Made by a program: the position numbers and the translations under genes
From: Sutterella sp.
Lineage (GTDB): Bacteria > Pseudomonadota > Gammaproteobacteria > Burkholderiales > Burkholderiaceae_F
Assembly (NCBI GenBank): GCA_019410445.1
Contig: DXSO01000021.1
Location: forward strand, 1 to 20,471
Length of the DNA: 20,471 nucleotides
Direction of reading: 5' to 3'
The notes under the pieces: model-generated
Seen by the model: only the letters and a program-made list of their open reading frames with translations
What the model was told of the DNA's origin: nothing
Databases searched by the model: none
In this document: positions 6,073-13,372 of the stretch, piece after piece
Layout: every line of letters begins with the position of its first letter
Position numbering within the stretch: position 1 is the first letter of the stretch

Positions 6073-7959
6073 ATGTTGGGACTTCTGCAGATTGCTGAAC
6101 CAGGCATGTCAACGGCGCCGCACGAAGAACGCTTCGCCGCGGGCATTGATCTGGGTACCACAAATTCGCTTGTAGCGCTTGTTTTAAATGGGGCAGCCGA
6201 GGTGTTGCCCGATGAGCAGGGGCGCTTTTTATTGCCTTCCGTCGTGCGTTATCTGCCTGAGGGCGGCACCGCCGTTGGTTGGGAGGCTGTGCCTCAGCAG
6301 GCGGAGGATCCGTTAAACACAATCAGCTCCGTCAAGCGTCTTATGGGGCGCGGAATGAAGGATGTGGCGGGCAACGTCATCGTTCCGTACCGCTTTGAAG
6401 ATGCTCCCGGAATGGTGCGTATTCAAACGCGTCAGGGCGTGAAAAGTCCGGTGGAGGTGTCGGCGGAGATCCTAAAACGGCTGCGTGAACGAGCTGAGCA
6501 GCGTGTAGGAGCCGAGTTGGTGGGAGCAGTCATCACGGTACCGGCGTACTTTGACGATGCTCAGCGTCAGGCAACCAAGGATGCCGCCAAGCTTGCCGGC
6601 ATCAATGTGCTGCGACTTCTCAATGAGCCTACGGCGGCGGCTCTGGCATACGGACTCGACAACAGCGTTGAGGGCAAGTATTTGGTTTATGACCTCGGAG
6701 GCGGCACTTTTGATGTTTCGCTTCTGAATTTGTCCAAGGGGGTTTTCGAGGTGCTTGCCACCGGCGGTAATTCTGCGCTTGGTGGAGATGATTTTGATCA
6801 TCGATTGGTGTGTTGGGCTCTTGACAAGCTTGGTGCAGGGGAGCACGCCGATATTCTGACGGCTTCTGACAAGAAACGTCTCACCATGGTGTTGAAGGAG
6901 GCCCGTGAAGCGCTGACGGATCAAGAGGCGACGAACGTCAAAGTGCAGTTGTCCGACGGGCGCGTTCTTGATGAGACGCTCACAAGAGCCGCTTTTGACT
7001 CAATGAGCTGTCACCTGGTTCAAAAGACGATTGATGCGGTCAGAAACGTGCTTTCAGACGCGCAGTTGTCAGCCGATGAAGTCAAGGGCGTGGTGCTGGT
7101 GGGCGGCGCAACGCGAATGCCGTGCGTACGCGAGGCCGTCAAGGAGTTTTTCAAGCGAGAACCCTTCTGTGACATAGATCCTGACAAAGTGGTGGCCATT
7201 GGAGCATCCATGCAGGCCAACAAACTGGCCGGCAATACCTCCGAGGGCGAGGACTGGTTGCTGTTGGACGTCACGCCTTTGTCGCTTGGATTGGAAACCA
7301 TGGGCGGACTTGTTGAAAAAGTCATTCCGCGCAATTCCGCCATTCCAACGGCAATGGCACAGGACTTCACGACATTTAAGGACGGTCAGACCGCCATGGC
7401 CATTCATGTGGTACAGGGCGAGCGAGAAGTGGTCGACAAGTGTCGATCTCTTGCCAAATTCGAACTGCGAGGCATTCCTCCGATGGCGGCAGGTGCCGCA
7501 CGCATTCGTGTGACCTTCCAAATTGATGCCGATGGGCTGCTTTCTGTTTCTGCTCGTGAAATGACCACTGGCGTGGAAAGTTCAATCATGGTCAAGCCGA
7601 GTTACGGACTGTCCGATGAGGATGTCATCCGCATGCTTCAAGAGGGCAATAGTGCGGCGGAAGTCGACATGCACGAACGTGAGCTGCGAGAACAGAAGGT
7701 AGAAGCATTGCGTATTATCGAGTCGACTAGCTCAGCCCTGGCTGCTGATGGTGATTTGCTGAACGAACAGGAGCGCAAACTGATTGACGATGCAATTGCG
7801 CATCTTGTGACCGTACGTCAAGCTGACGAGACGCAGGCAATTAAACAAGCCATTGACGGCGTTGCCAAAGCAACCGAAGAGTTTGCCGCCCGACGTATGG
7901 ATCGATCGATTCGACAGGCCCTTGAGGGTAAGTCTGTTGACGATGTGTTAGGAGCTTAA
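6073..7959 (+). CDS. hscA: Fe-S assembly Hsp70 chaperone HscA
   Basis: A 628-residue specialised Hsp70 that binds the LPPVK motif of IscU and uses ATP to promote cluster transfer. The N-terminal ATPase domain has GIDLGTTNSLVA (about 24-35), phosphate loop VYDLGGGTFDVSLL and VVLVGGATRMPCVREAV. The linker LLLDVTPLSLGLETMGG is at about 395-412, followed by the substrate-binding beta sandwich and helical lid to the C-terminus. I kept ATG 6073 because MLGLLQIAEPG matches the MALLQISEPG start of E. coli HscA; ATG 6106 would cut this off. DnaK is excluded by the operon and by this N-terminus. Confidence 0.97.
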   Translation: MLGLLQIAEPGMSTAPHEERFAAGIDLGTTNSLVALVLNGAAEVLPDEQGRFLLPSVVRYLPEGGTAVGWEAVPQQAEDPLNTISSVKRLMGRGMKDVAGNVIVPYRFEDAPGMVRIQTRQGVKSPVEVSAEILKRLRERAEQRVGAELVGAVITVPAYFDDAQRQATKDAAKLAGINVLRLLNEPTAAALAYGLDNSVEGKYLVYDLGGGTFDVSLLNLSKGVFEVLATGGNSALGGDDFDHRLVCWALDKLGAGEHADILTASDKKRLTMVLKEAREALTDQEATNVKVQLSDGRVLDETLTRAAFDSMSCHLVQKTIDAVRNVLSDAQLSADEVKGVVLVGGATRMPCVREAVKEFFKREPFCDIDPDKVVAIGASMQANKLAGNTSEGEDWLLLDVTPLSLGLETMGGLVEKVIPRNSAIPTAMAQDFTTFKDGQTAMAIHVVQGEREVVDKCRSLAKFELRGIPPMAAGAARIRVTFQIDADGLLSVSAREMTTGVESSIMVKPSYGLSDEDVIRMLQEGNSAAEVDMHERELREQKVEALRIIESTSSALAADGDLLNEQERKLIDDAIAHLVTVRQADETQAIKQAIDGVAKATEEFAARRMDRSIRQALEGKSVDDVLGA

Positions 7960-7980
7960 TCCAACCCGGAAAGTAAGAAT

Positions 7981-8316
7981 ATGCCGATTGTTACCATTCT
8001 GCCTAACGAAACGTTTTGCCCTGAGGGAGCTCAGGTTGAAGTTCAAACCGGTGCCAAACTCGCTCAGGCACTCAACGCCGCAGGCATCAAGATTCCGCAT
8101 GCCTGTGAGTACAACTGCGCTTGTGCTACGTGTCATGTCATTGTGCGCAAGGGGTTTGATTCGCTCAATGAGCCGGACGATGACGAGTACGATCAGCTCG
8201 ACAATGCTTTCGGCAGTACGCCTCTGTCGCGCTTGTCCTGCCAGACCGTGATGGGTACGGAAGACATCACGATTGAGATTCCGAAGAATAATCGGAATCT
8301 GGTGCACGAAGACTAA
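7981..8316 (+). CDS. fdx: ISC-type [2Fe-2S] ferredoxin
   Basis: A 111-residue adrenodoxin-type ferredoxin that supplies electrons for cluster assembly on IscU/IscS. The four cluster ligands are Cys 42, Cys 48 and Cys 51 in ACEYNCACATCHVIV and Cys 87 in RLSCQTVMG; an extra Cys 46 is present, as in the E. coli protein. The acidic patch NEPDDDEYDQLDNAFG is the usual partner-docking helix. Length matches E. coli Fdx (111). A GGAAAG ribosome site precedes the ATG. It is positioned between hscA and iscX, as in other complete isc operons. Confidence 0.97.
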   Translation: MPIVTILPNETFCPEGAQVEVQTGAKLAQALNAAGIKIPHACEYNCACATCHVIVRKGFDSLNEPDDDEYDQLDNAFGSTPLSRLSCQTVMGTEDITIEIPKNNRNLVHED

Positions 8317-8329
8317 GCAAGAGGTGCGT

Positions 8330-8527
8330 ATGAGTCTGAAATGGACGGATGCGCAGCGCATTGCCGAGGAGCTTTATGACGCTGAGCCGGATCTTGATCC
8401 GGTGACGCTGCGTTTGAGCGAACTGCGCGAGCGTGTGTTGGCGCTTCCGGATTTTGATGATGATCCGGAAAAAAGTAACGAACCGATTCTTGAGGCAATC
8501 CTTCAGTGTTGGATTGATGAATACTGA
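8330..8527 (+). CDS. iscX: Fe-S assembly modulator IscX (YfhJ)
   Basis: A 65-residue acidic protein beginning MSLKWTDAQRIAEELYDAEP and ending ILEAILQCWIDEY, the typical IscX pattern (E. coli 66 residues). IscX binds iron and the same face of IscS as frataxin and ferredoxin, and tunes the rate of cluster synthesis. Family hallmarks seen are the WTD...IA.EL.D...D.DP start, the central LPDFDDDP and the C-terminal LEAI...W.DE. The start is ATG 8330 with GAGG 5 bases upstream; the longer open frame from 8273 lies inside fdx. It is the last gene of the operon. Confidence 0.95.
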   Translation: MSLKWTDAQRIAEELYDAEPDLDPVTLRLSELRERVLALPDFDDDPEKSNEPILEAILQCWIDEY

Positions 8528-8545
8528 TATCGGAGATCTTTAGAT

Positions 8546-8585
8546 GAAAAAAGCGGATGCGCCGTTCGGTTGCATCCGTTTTTTT
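8546..8585. terminator. Bidirectional rho-independent terminator between iscX and xth
   Basis: A stem CGGATGC (8554-8560) / GCATCCG (8572-8578), with a further small CCG-tt-CGG stem inside the loop, has an A-run before it (8547-8552) and a T-run after it (8579-8585). It therefore works on both strands, closing the isc operon and the convergent exonuclease operon. Confidence 0.88.
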
Positions 8586-8600
8586 ATTTGAATTGAGTGG

Positions 8601-9395
8601 TTACCAGTCCAAGCGCATCACGACGGGAGCGTGATCACTCGGTTTTTCCAGAGCTCTTGGGGCGGTGTCGATCCAAACGTTCTCAACGGCTTGACCGACA
8701 GAAGCGCTGGCAAGCAGGTGATCAATGCGAAGGCCGTGATTTTGTTCAAAGGCCAACATGCGATAGTCCCACCATGAATAAGTCTGCGCTGCGTGCAGTC
8801 CAAGCGACCATGTATCGATGAGGCCAGTTTTGAGTAGACGCTCATAAGCTTCACGTTCGGGAGCGGAGACGAGGATTTTGCCTTTCCATTCCAACGGGTT
8901 CCATAAATCGGCATCGGTAGGAGCGATGTTGAAGTCTCCTCCGAGCACGAAGTGTTCATGTTGTTTGAGTTCGGATTTCAACCAAAGCGTAAGAGCTGCG
9001 ATCCAGTCGAGTTTATAGAGGTATTTGTCCGAACCGACTTCCTGGCCGTTCGGAAAGTAAGCACCGGCCAAACGAAGGCGGCGCTTGTTTTTTAAGACAA
9101 GCGTAGCGGTGATCAGTCGTTTTTGTTCATCGGGATACCCAGGGATATTGAATACAACGTCTTCGACGGCATCGACTGCATCGGTACGTACGGCCATTGC
9201 TACGCCGTTGTACGTCTTTTGTCCGCAGTAGACAATGTGGTAGCCCGCTTCCTCAAAAGCCTGCTTGGGGAAGGCTTCGTCAATGCATTTTGTTTCCTGC
9301 ATGACGAGTGCGGAGGTTTGTGTGTTTTGCAGCCAGTTTAGAACCTGTTGAAGACGAACTTTGATGCTATTAACGTTCCAGGTGGCTATCTGCAT
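8601..9395 (-). CDS. xthA: Exodeoxyribonuclease III
   Basis: A 264-residue member of the ExoIII/APE1 family: AP endonuclease, 3'-5' exonuclease and 3'-phosphatase in base-excision repair. Catalytic motifs are Asn 7 in TWNVNS, Glu 34 in QETK, Tyr 113 in AYFPNGQ, Asp 154/Asn 156 in GGDFNIAP, Asp 225 in RIDHLL and Asp 254/His 255 in SDHAPVV. Full length for the family (E. coli 268). It is the last gene of a minus-strand cluster, 27 bases after the Nudix gene. Sequence style (MQIATWNVNSIKVRL) fits the XthA branch. Confidence 0.95.
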   Translation of the reverse strand: MQIATWNVNSIKVRLQQVLNWLQNTQTSALVMQETKCIDEAFPKQAFEEAGYHIVYCGQKTYNGVAMAVRTDAVDAVEDVVFNIPGYPDEQKRLITATLVLKNKRRLRLAGAYFPNGQEVGSDKYLYKLDWIAALTLWLKSELKQHEHFVLGGDFNIAPTDADLWNPLEWKGKILVSAPEREAYERLLKTGLIDTWSLGLHAAQTYSWWDYRMLAFEQNHGLRIDHLLASASVGQAVENVWIDTAPRALEKPSDHAPVVMRLDW

Positions 9396-9422
9396 GATGT
9401 GTTGAATCCTGTAAGTTTTGTT

Positions 9423-10238
9423 CTATGACTCGACAAATGCGGTGAGAAAAGCGATGGCAGTATCCCATGGAACCATCTGAGCTTCAATACGCGCAAGCAG
9501 TTGACTTGGTTCTACAAGTTCAATGTCGCTGACTTCTCCGTCGATGTTGTGGACGGCATCGGGATTGTTGACGCGCACATTAAGGCAAAACGCCTCTTCG
9601 TGCATCCAGCCTTCTTCGACAGGCCGACACACTCGAAAGTGTCGCCATGTGCCGAGTAAATCGTAGTCTGAGGCGGAAAGTCCTGCCTCTTCAAGGATTT
9701 CTCTGCGAAGTGCCTGCTCGGGGTTTTCTCCGCTGGTGATGAGTCCTGCGGCCAAAGCATCCCACAGTCCGGGATCGACTTGTTTGTTCAAGCTTCGACG
9801 ACTCATGAAAATGTGGTTATCGTCGGTCAGTCCGACGGCGTACACGCAGGCAGTGGGCAATCCGAAGTAACGAAACAGTCCTCGCTCGGCCTGAGCCACT
9901 GTTTGTTGTGTGTCTTGGCAGCGGATGTCGAGTTTTTCATTTCTCCATTGAAAGAAAAAGCCGGCATCATGAAAGCGGCGTGCGCATTGAGCCAGAGCTG
10001 TATTCAAATCGGTTGTCGGAACAAAATTGATGCCGTCGGAGTCAAGGACAAACCATCTGGATAAATCAGTCGATTGGATTTGCTTCAGGGTGCTTGGCAT
10101 CAACAGACCGACACGTTTTTCGCCGACTCGAAGGGAAAGAGCGTCAGGGGGAACCGGCTTGGTGTTGAAAGCAATGGCCCGTGCAAGGAGGCTGCGAGCC
10201 AAAGCTTGTTCCGAAGCGGGTAATGAAATCAGCGGCAT
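9423..10238 (-). CDS. DUF4743/Nudix hydrolase, likely of the oxidised-thiamine-diphosphate type
   Basis: A 271-residue protein with an N-terminal domain (about 1-115) of the DUF4743 type and a C-terminal Nudix domain. The Nudix box is perfect at 165-187: G-x5-E-x7-RE-x2-EE-x-G-hydrophobic (GLITSGENPEQALRREILEE then AGL). The segment VYAVGLTDDNHIFMSRRS before it and WDALAAGL match this family. The same two-domain form is found in plant NUDT20/24 and the yeast Tnr3/YJR142W group, where published work indicates clean-up of oxo- or oxythiamine diphosphate. I infer that substrate class from architecture only. It lies between a YadGH-type transporter and xthA in a minus-strand cluster, with a weak ribosome site. 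Confidence 0.8.
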   Translation of the reverse strand: MPLISLPASEQALARSLLARAIAFNTKPVPPDALSLRVGEKRVGLLMPSTLKQIQSTDLSRWFVLDSDGINFVPTTDLNTALAQCARRFHDAGFFFQWRNEKLDIRCQDTQQTVAQAERGLFRYFGLPTACVYAVGLTDDNHIFMSRRSLNKQVDPGLWDALAAGLITSGENPEQALRREILEEAGLSASDYDLLGTWRHFRVCRPVEEGWMHEEAFCLNVRVNNPDAVHNIDGEVSDIELVEPSQLLARIEAQMVPWDTAIAFLTAFVES

Positions 10239-10286
10239 GGAAAATGAACTCAGCGAAATTCGAACAAAATGTTCCGGAATCGACAG

Positions 10287-11075
10287 TTAATTCTTGAGTT
10301 TATAGCCGCGGATAAAAAGCAGCGTTGCTAAAGCTGTCGATGCCAGACATGTTGCGGCAACGATCGACAGTGAAAGCCAGGCCGAAAAGTCGCTTTTGCC
10401 GAAGAAACCGTAACGGAATCCGTCGATCATATAAAAGAACGGGTTGAAAAGGGAAATCTTTGCCCAAATGGGAGGCAGTTGCGAGACTGAATAGAAAACG
10501 CCCGACAAGAAGGTCAATGGCAGGATGACAAAGGTCTGAAATGCCCCCATTTGATCGTATTTTTCAGCCCAAAGACCGCAAATGACTCCCAAAGAGGCCA
10601 TGATGCCTGAGCCGAAAAAGGCAAACAATAGTATCCAAAGGGGATGCAGAAAATCGGGGACGCTCCAAAACAGTGAGGTTGTTAAAACGCCGGAAGCCAC
10701 GATAAGACCTCGCACCATGGAGGCGGAAATATAGGCGGTTGCCAGCTGCCAGCCGGAAAAAGGCGGAAGCAGAACAAAAACGATGCTGCCGGTGATTTTG
10801 GCTTGCAGAATGGAAGAGGCGGAATTGGCGAAACTGTTCTGCAGTAATGCCATCATGACAAGCCCCGGAATCAAAAAGTCAACGTAGCTGATACCGCTCC
10901 AAACGGTCATCTTATCTTCGAGTACGTTGCCGAATACAAGCAGATACAGCGAAGAAGTGAGAATGGGAGCACAAATTGAGTGCAGAGCGATTTTTCGAAA
11001 ACGCAGAATTTCTTTTTCGAAAAGCGTGAAAAAAGCTGCGCGTCCGTTGTAGTTAAGAGGCTCTGGAAATGACAT
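10287..11075 (-). CDS. yadH: ABC-2 type transporter permease, YadH-like
   Basis: A 262-residue inner-membrane protein with about six hydrophobic segments. The ABC-2 signature region near residues 175-230 reads FVILPLTFLSGVFYSVSQLP, followed by FNPFFYMIDGFRYGFFG, very like E. coli YadH (256 residues). The N-terminal cytoplasmic part contains FEKEILRFRKI and ends before the first helix ILTSSLYLLVFGNVL. It pairs with the ATPase gene that ends 6 bases upstream. The transported molecule is not known for YadGH; ABC-2 exporters move lipids, polysaccharides or drugs. Confidence 0.88.
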   Translation of the reverse strand: MSFPEPLNYNGRAAFFTLFEKEILRFRKIALHSICAPILTSSLYLLVFGNVLEDKMTVWSGISYVDFLIPGLVMMALLQNSFANSASSILQAKITGSIVFVLLPPFSGWQLATAYISASMVRGLIVASGVLTTSLFWSVPDFLHPLWILLFAFFGSGIMASLGVICGLWAEKYDQMGAFQTFVILPLTFLSGVFYSVSQLPPIWAKISLFNPFFYMIDGFRYGFFGKSDFSAWLSLSIVAATCLASTALATLLFIRGYKLKN

Positions 11076-11081
11076 GGTCGA

Positions 11082-12026
11082 TTAGTTGGAATGAGTCAGG
11101 CGCAGAAATACTTCCTCAAGATTGGCTTGGCCGACCTGCACGATCTCAATTTGAGTATTGGATTGGCGCAGCGCACTGAGGATGTCTGTAAGCTCGGTTG
11201 CATCGCGATAAGAGACAGACCAAAGTCCATTTTGTTCTGCTGAGAATTGATGCAGATTTGAAGAAGGAATTGTTCCGGAGAGGATTTTGAATTGGAGACG
11301 ATTGCCGGAAAATTGAGACAATAGCTGCTTTGTGTTGTCAATTGCTGCGATTTTTCCTCGATTAAGCAGCGCAATACGAGAGCATAGCGTTTGAGCCTCT
11401 TCCAGATAGTGCGTGGTGAGCACGATGGTATGCCCCAGACCGTTGAGCTCTCGCATGAACTCCCAGATGCGATGGCGCAGTTCAATGTCAACGCCTGCCG
11501 TTGGCTCATCTAGTACGATGATCGGCGGGCGGTGAACAAGAGCTTGTGCAATGAGTACGCGTCGCTTCATTCCTCCGGAAAGTCGGGAGACGCGGGCGTC
11601 GGTTTTTTCATGTAGGCCCAATCGTTCAATGAGAGTCTCGATCCACTCGTCATTATGGCGCAGGCCGTAGTATCCGCTTTGCTGGGTGAGAATTTCCCGA
11701 ACAGTGAAAAAGGGGTCCACCGTGATTTCTTGCGGCACGATACCGATTGCCATTCGGCAGAAATGAGGATTTTGGTCAATGCGACGGCCCAGGATCTCAA
11801 TTGTGCCGTGATCGGGTTTGATCAAGGAGCCGAGAGCGTTGATGAGAGTACTTTTGCCCGCTCCGTTCGGACCAAGCAAACCGAAGAACTCACCCTGAGC
11901 AATATCAAGCGATATGCAGTCGAGCGCTGGAGTGTCTTGGGCAGAACGTTTGTACGTTTTACTCAAGGCAGTAATGCGCAAAGCGGGATAAGAGGTAGAT
12001 GCACTCACGATTGAGTTGCTCTTCAA
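11082..12026 (-). CDS. yadG: ABC-2 type transporter ATP-binding protein, YadG-like
   Basis: About 314 residues. It has Walker A GPNGAGKST (52-60), Q-loop Gln 99 in GIVPQE, signature LSGGMKRR (149-156), Walker B IIVLDE (169-174) followed by PTAGVDIELR, and switch His 206 in TTHYLEE. The whole chain aligns by eye with E. coli YadG. The start is uncertain: TTG 12026 has a GGAAA site 7 bases away, while GTG 12008 would remove six residues with a GAAGAG site about 10 bases away; no ATG is available. It is the first gene of the cluster yadG-yadH-Nudix-xthA. Confidence 0.88.
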   Translation of the reverse strand: MKSNSIVSASTSYPALRITALSKTYKRSAQDTPALDCISLDIAQGEFFGLLGPNGAGKSTLINALGSLIKPDHGTIEILGRRIDQNPHFCRMAIGIVPQEITVDPFFTVREILTQQSGYYGLRHNDEWIETLIERLGLHEKTDARVSRLSGGMKRRVLIAQALVHRPPIIVLDEPTAGVDIELRHRIWEFMRELNGLGHTIVLTTHYLEEAQTLCSRIALLNRGKIAAIDNTKQLLSQFSGNRLQFKILSGTIPSSNLHQFSAEQNGLWSVSYRDATELTDILSALRQSNTQIEIVQVGQANLEEVFLRLTHSN

Positions 12027-12053
12027 AGATGATTTCCAGGTGACGCTTCTAGA

Positions 12054-12068
12054 TGAGAGCCACTCTCA
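12054..12068. repeat. Short inverted repeat in the yadG leader
   Basis: TGAGAG-cca-CTCTCA is a perfect 6-bp inverted repeat. It lies about 10-25 bases after the predicted start of the yadG transcript and about 28 bases before the TTG start. It could be an operator or a small mRNA hairpin. Confidence 0.35.
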
Positions 12069-12085
12069 ATTAATGTTTTTTGTAG

Positions 12086-12091
12086 ATTATA
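12086..12091 (-). promoter_or_regulatory. Candidate -10 box for the yadG-yadH-Nudix-xthA cluster
   Basis: The minus strand reads TATAAT, an exact sigma70 -10 hexamer, 60 bases before the TTG start. No clear -35 is found at 17 bases (CAATAT there), so it may depend on an activator or be weak. Confidence 0.5.
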
Positions 12092-12234
12092 ACGACATGC
12101 TTGCAACGATATTGCTTGTCCTCATCAATGATGATACGTATTGCTCGCCTGATGTGTAGGGGCTAAAAATGCAGTATTTTCAATGAAATAAGTCATACTG
12201 ACATACAGGCCATTTGACTAAAGGAACACTTGTG

Positions 12235-12303
12235 ATGATCGGAAGATATTGCAAGGCTGCAAAGTCATATGTCCTATTTCTAGGGGCATTGAGAAAGCTC
12301 TGA
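12235..12303 (+). CDS. Possible 22-residue small protein (doubtful)
   Basis: ATG at 12235 follows AAAGGAAC by a plausible distance and opens 22 codons to TGA, giving MIGRYCKAAKSYVLFLGALRKL. The peptide is basic with a short hydrophobic core (SYVLFLGAL). TTGACT at 12214-12219 lies upstream but has no good -10 partner. No family is recognised and chance is a fair explanation. Confidence 0.15.
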   Translation: MIGRYCKAAKSYVLFLGALRKL

Positions 12304-12342
12304 ATGTTTGTATTTTGATTGAAGTGCGGACAGGGTTATGAA

Positions 12343-13260
12343 TCAGTGCTTCGAAACTTTGGAATTAATCACTCGAGTCAGGATACGGAAAACCTGCCGC
12401 AGCGTCTCATCTCGATGTGCTAGCTCTGTTTTAGCCGGACTCCTGACGTGGACGGCTGCGTAGTAGCGTGCCCCTGTTTCGGTGAGCATAATCGCGTGCC
12501 AAGCTCTGGTTGCATTTTCATTGCTGCTGCCGGCTCCGGTTCGATCAAAAATTTGCCAACCTGCAGGTAAAACCGAGTCAAAGAGATCGCTACTTGCTTG
12601 GTTGGATGCAAGATCAGCAAGCCACTGTTTACGAGCCTGCTGCAAGAGCGTTGTGTCAAGCTTGTACCACAGCTGAGATGCATTGCTCGGCGTTGTGCTG
12701 TCTCGAGGATCGCGTGTAGAGGACAGGTTCAAATCGGGTTCTATTCGATCGCTTCGAGTGATGCTGTCTCCCAGCAGTCGAATCCACTCGGTTAAAGCTT
12801 TTGGGCCTCCGGTGTGCCGGAAGATGAAGTTTGCAGCTCGATTGTCGCTCTGCGATAAGGCAGCTCGGCAGGCTTGCTTAAGAGAGATGAGGGTTTCTGG
12901 AGTTGCAAGACCATACACAGGGGAATGAGCGACGTTGGCAACGGAACCAATGGCCGCGAGGTTGTTGCCAAGAGCAAGATCGTAGACGCGGGCGCATTGC
13001 AGTGCTTTAACTGTGCTCGTGAGAGGGAAGCGCTCGCGACTGCGCCACTCCAAAAGTACCTTTCCAGAACTGTCACGTAGCGAAACTCCGAGTTCAACAT
13101 CTCGAGTACATTCCAACTGTACGAGGATCTTTTGTGGATTGATTAGTTCGGCAGAGGTTGGCTTACATTCTGCTGTGGTTGTGAACAGAAATACGACGGT
13201 TGCAATTGCAGTTTGTCTTACGGGACGCAGAATCGGCGTATGGAGCATGGAAGTCGTCAT
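12343..13260 (-). CDS. Class A serine beta-lactamase with RTG triad
   Basis: A 305-residue secreted enzyme. All class A motifs are present: S-x-x-K as STVK (Ser 82, Lys 85), SDN (138-140), the omega-loop E-P-D-L-N (Glu 174, Asn 178) and the third triad as RTG (240-242) instead of KTG. Arg at this position is known from CARB/PSE/RTG-type carbenicillinases. The gatekeeper corresponding to Tyr 105 seems to be His (VAHSPV). A signal-peptide-like segment follows RPVRQ (about residues 15-30, TAIATVVFLFTTTA), so it should act in the periplasm. ATG 13260 is preferred over TTG 13275 and ATG 13248; none has a good ribosome site. The gene is isolated, following the lysS terminator by about 45 bases. A class A D-peptidase or LRA-like homologue is less likely given the intact ExxxN. 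Confidence 0.88.
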   Translation of the reverse strand: MTTSMLHTPILRPVRQTAIATVVFLFTTTAECKPTSAELINPQKILVQLECTRDVELGVSLRDSSGKVLLEWRSRERFPLTSTVKALQCARVYDLALGNNLAAIGSVANVAHSPVYGLATPETLISLKQACRAALSQSDNRAANFIFRHTGGPKALTEWIRLLGDSITRSDRIEPDLNLSSTRDPRDSTTPSNASQLWYKLDTTLLQQARKQWLADLASNQASSDLFDSVLPAGWQIFDRTGAGSSNENATRAWHAIMLTETGARYYAAVHVRSPAKTELAHRDETLRQVFRILTRVINSKVSKH

Positions 13261-13306
13261 TAGTGGAAAAGACAAGGATTTTCAGCGTATGTTAAATACT
13301 CCAAAG

Positions 13307-13343
13307 AAAAAAACGGCAGGCACTGAAGAATCATGCCTGCCGT
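13307..13343 (-). terminator. Rho-independent terminator of the prfB-lysS transcript
   Basis: A perfect 10-bp stem ACGGCAGGCA (13313-13322) / TGCCTGCCGT (13334-13343) with an 11-base loop. On the minus strand it is followed by seven Us (complement of 13307-13313). It lies 29 bases beyond the lysS stop and directly upstream of the beta-lactamase gene, so that gene must have its own promoter or rely on read-through. Confidence 0.9.
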
Positions 13344-13372
13344 GAGGGATTTACGAATACGCTAGCCGCTTA

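Larger units (their letters stand above)
12027..12342. other. Intergenic region between yadG-like and beta-lactamase genes
   Basis: About 316 bases, more AT-rich than the flanks. It contains a candidate yadG promoter and a small inverted repeat at the yadG end, a 13-base palindrome TCATC-aat-GATGA at 12122-12134, and a 22-codon open frame at 12235-12303 with a good ribosome site. I see no terminator for the beta-lactamase gene and no RNA gene. Confidence 0.6.
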
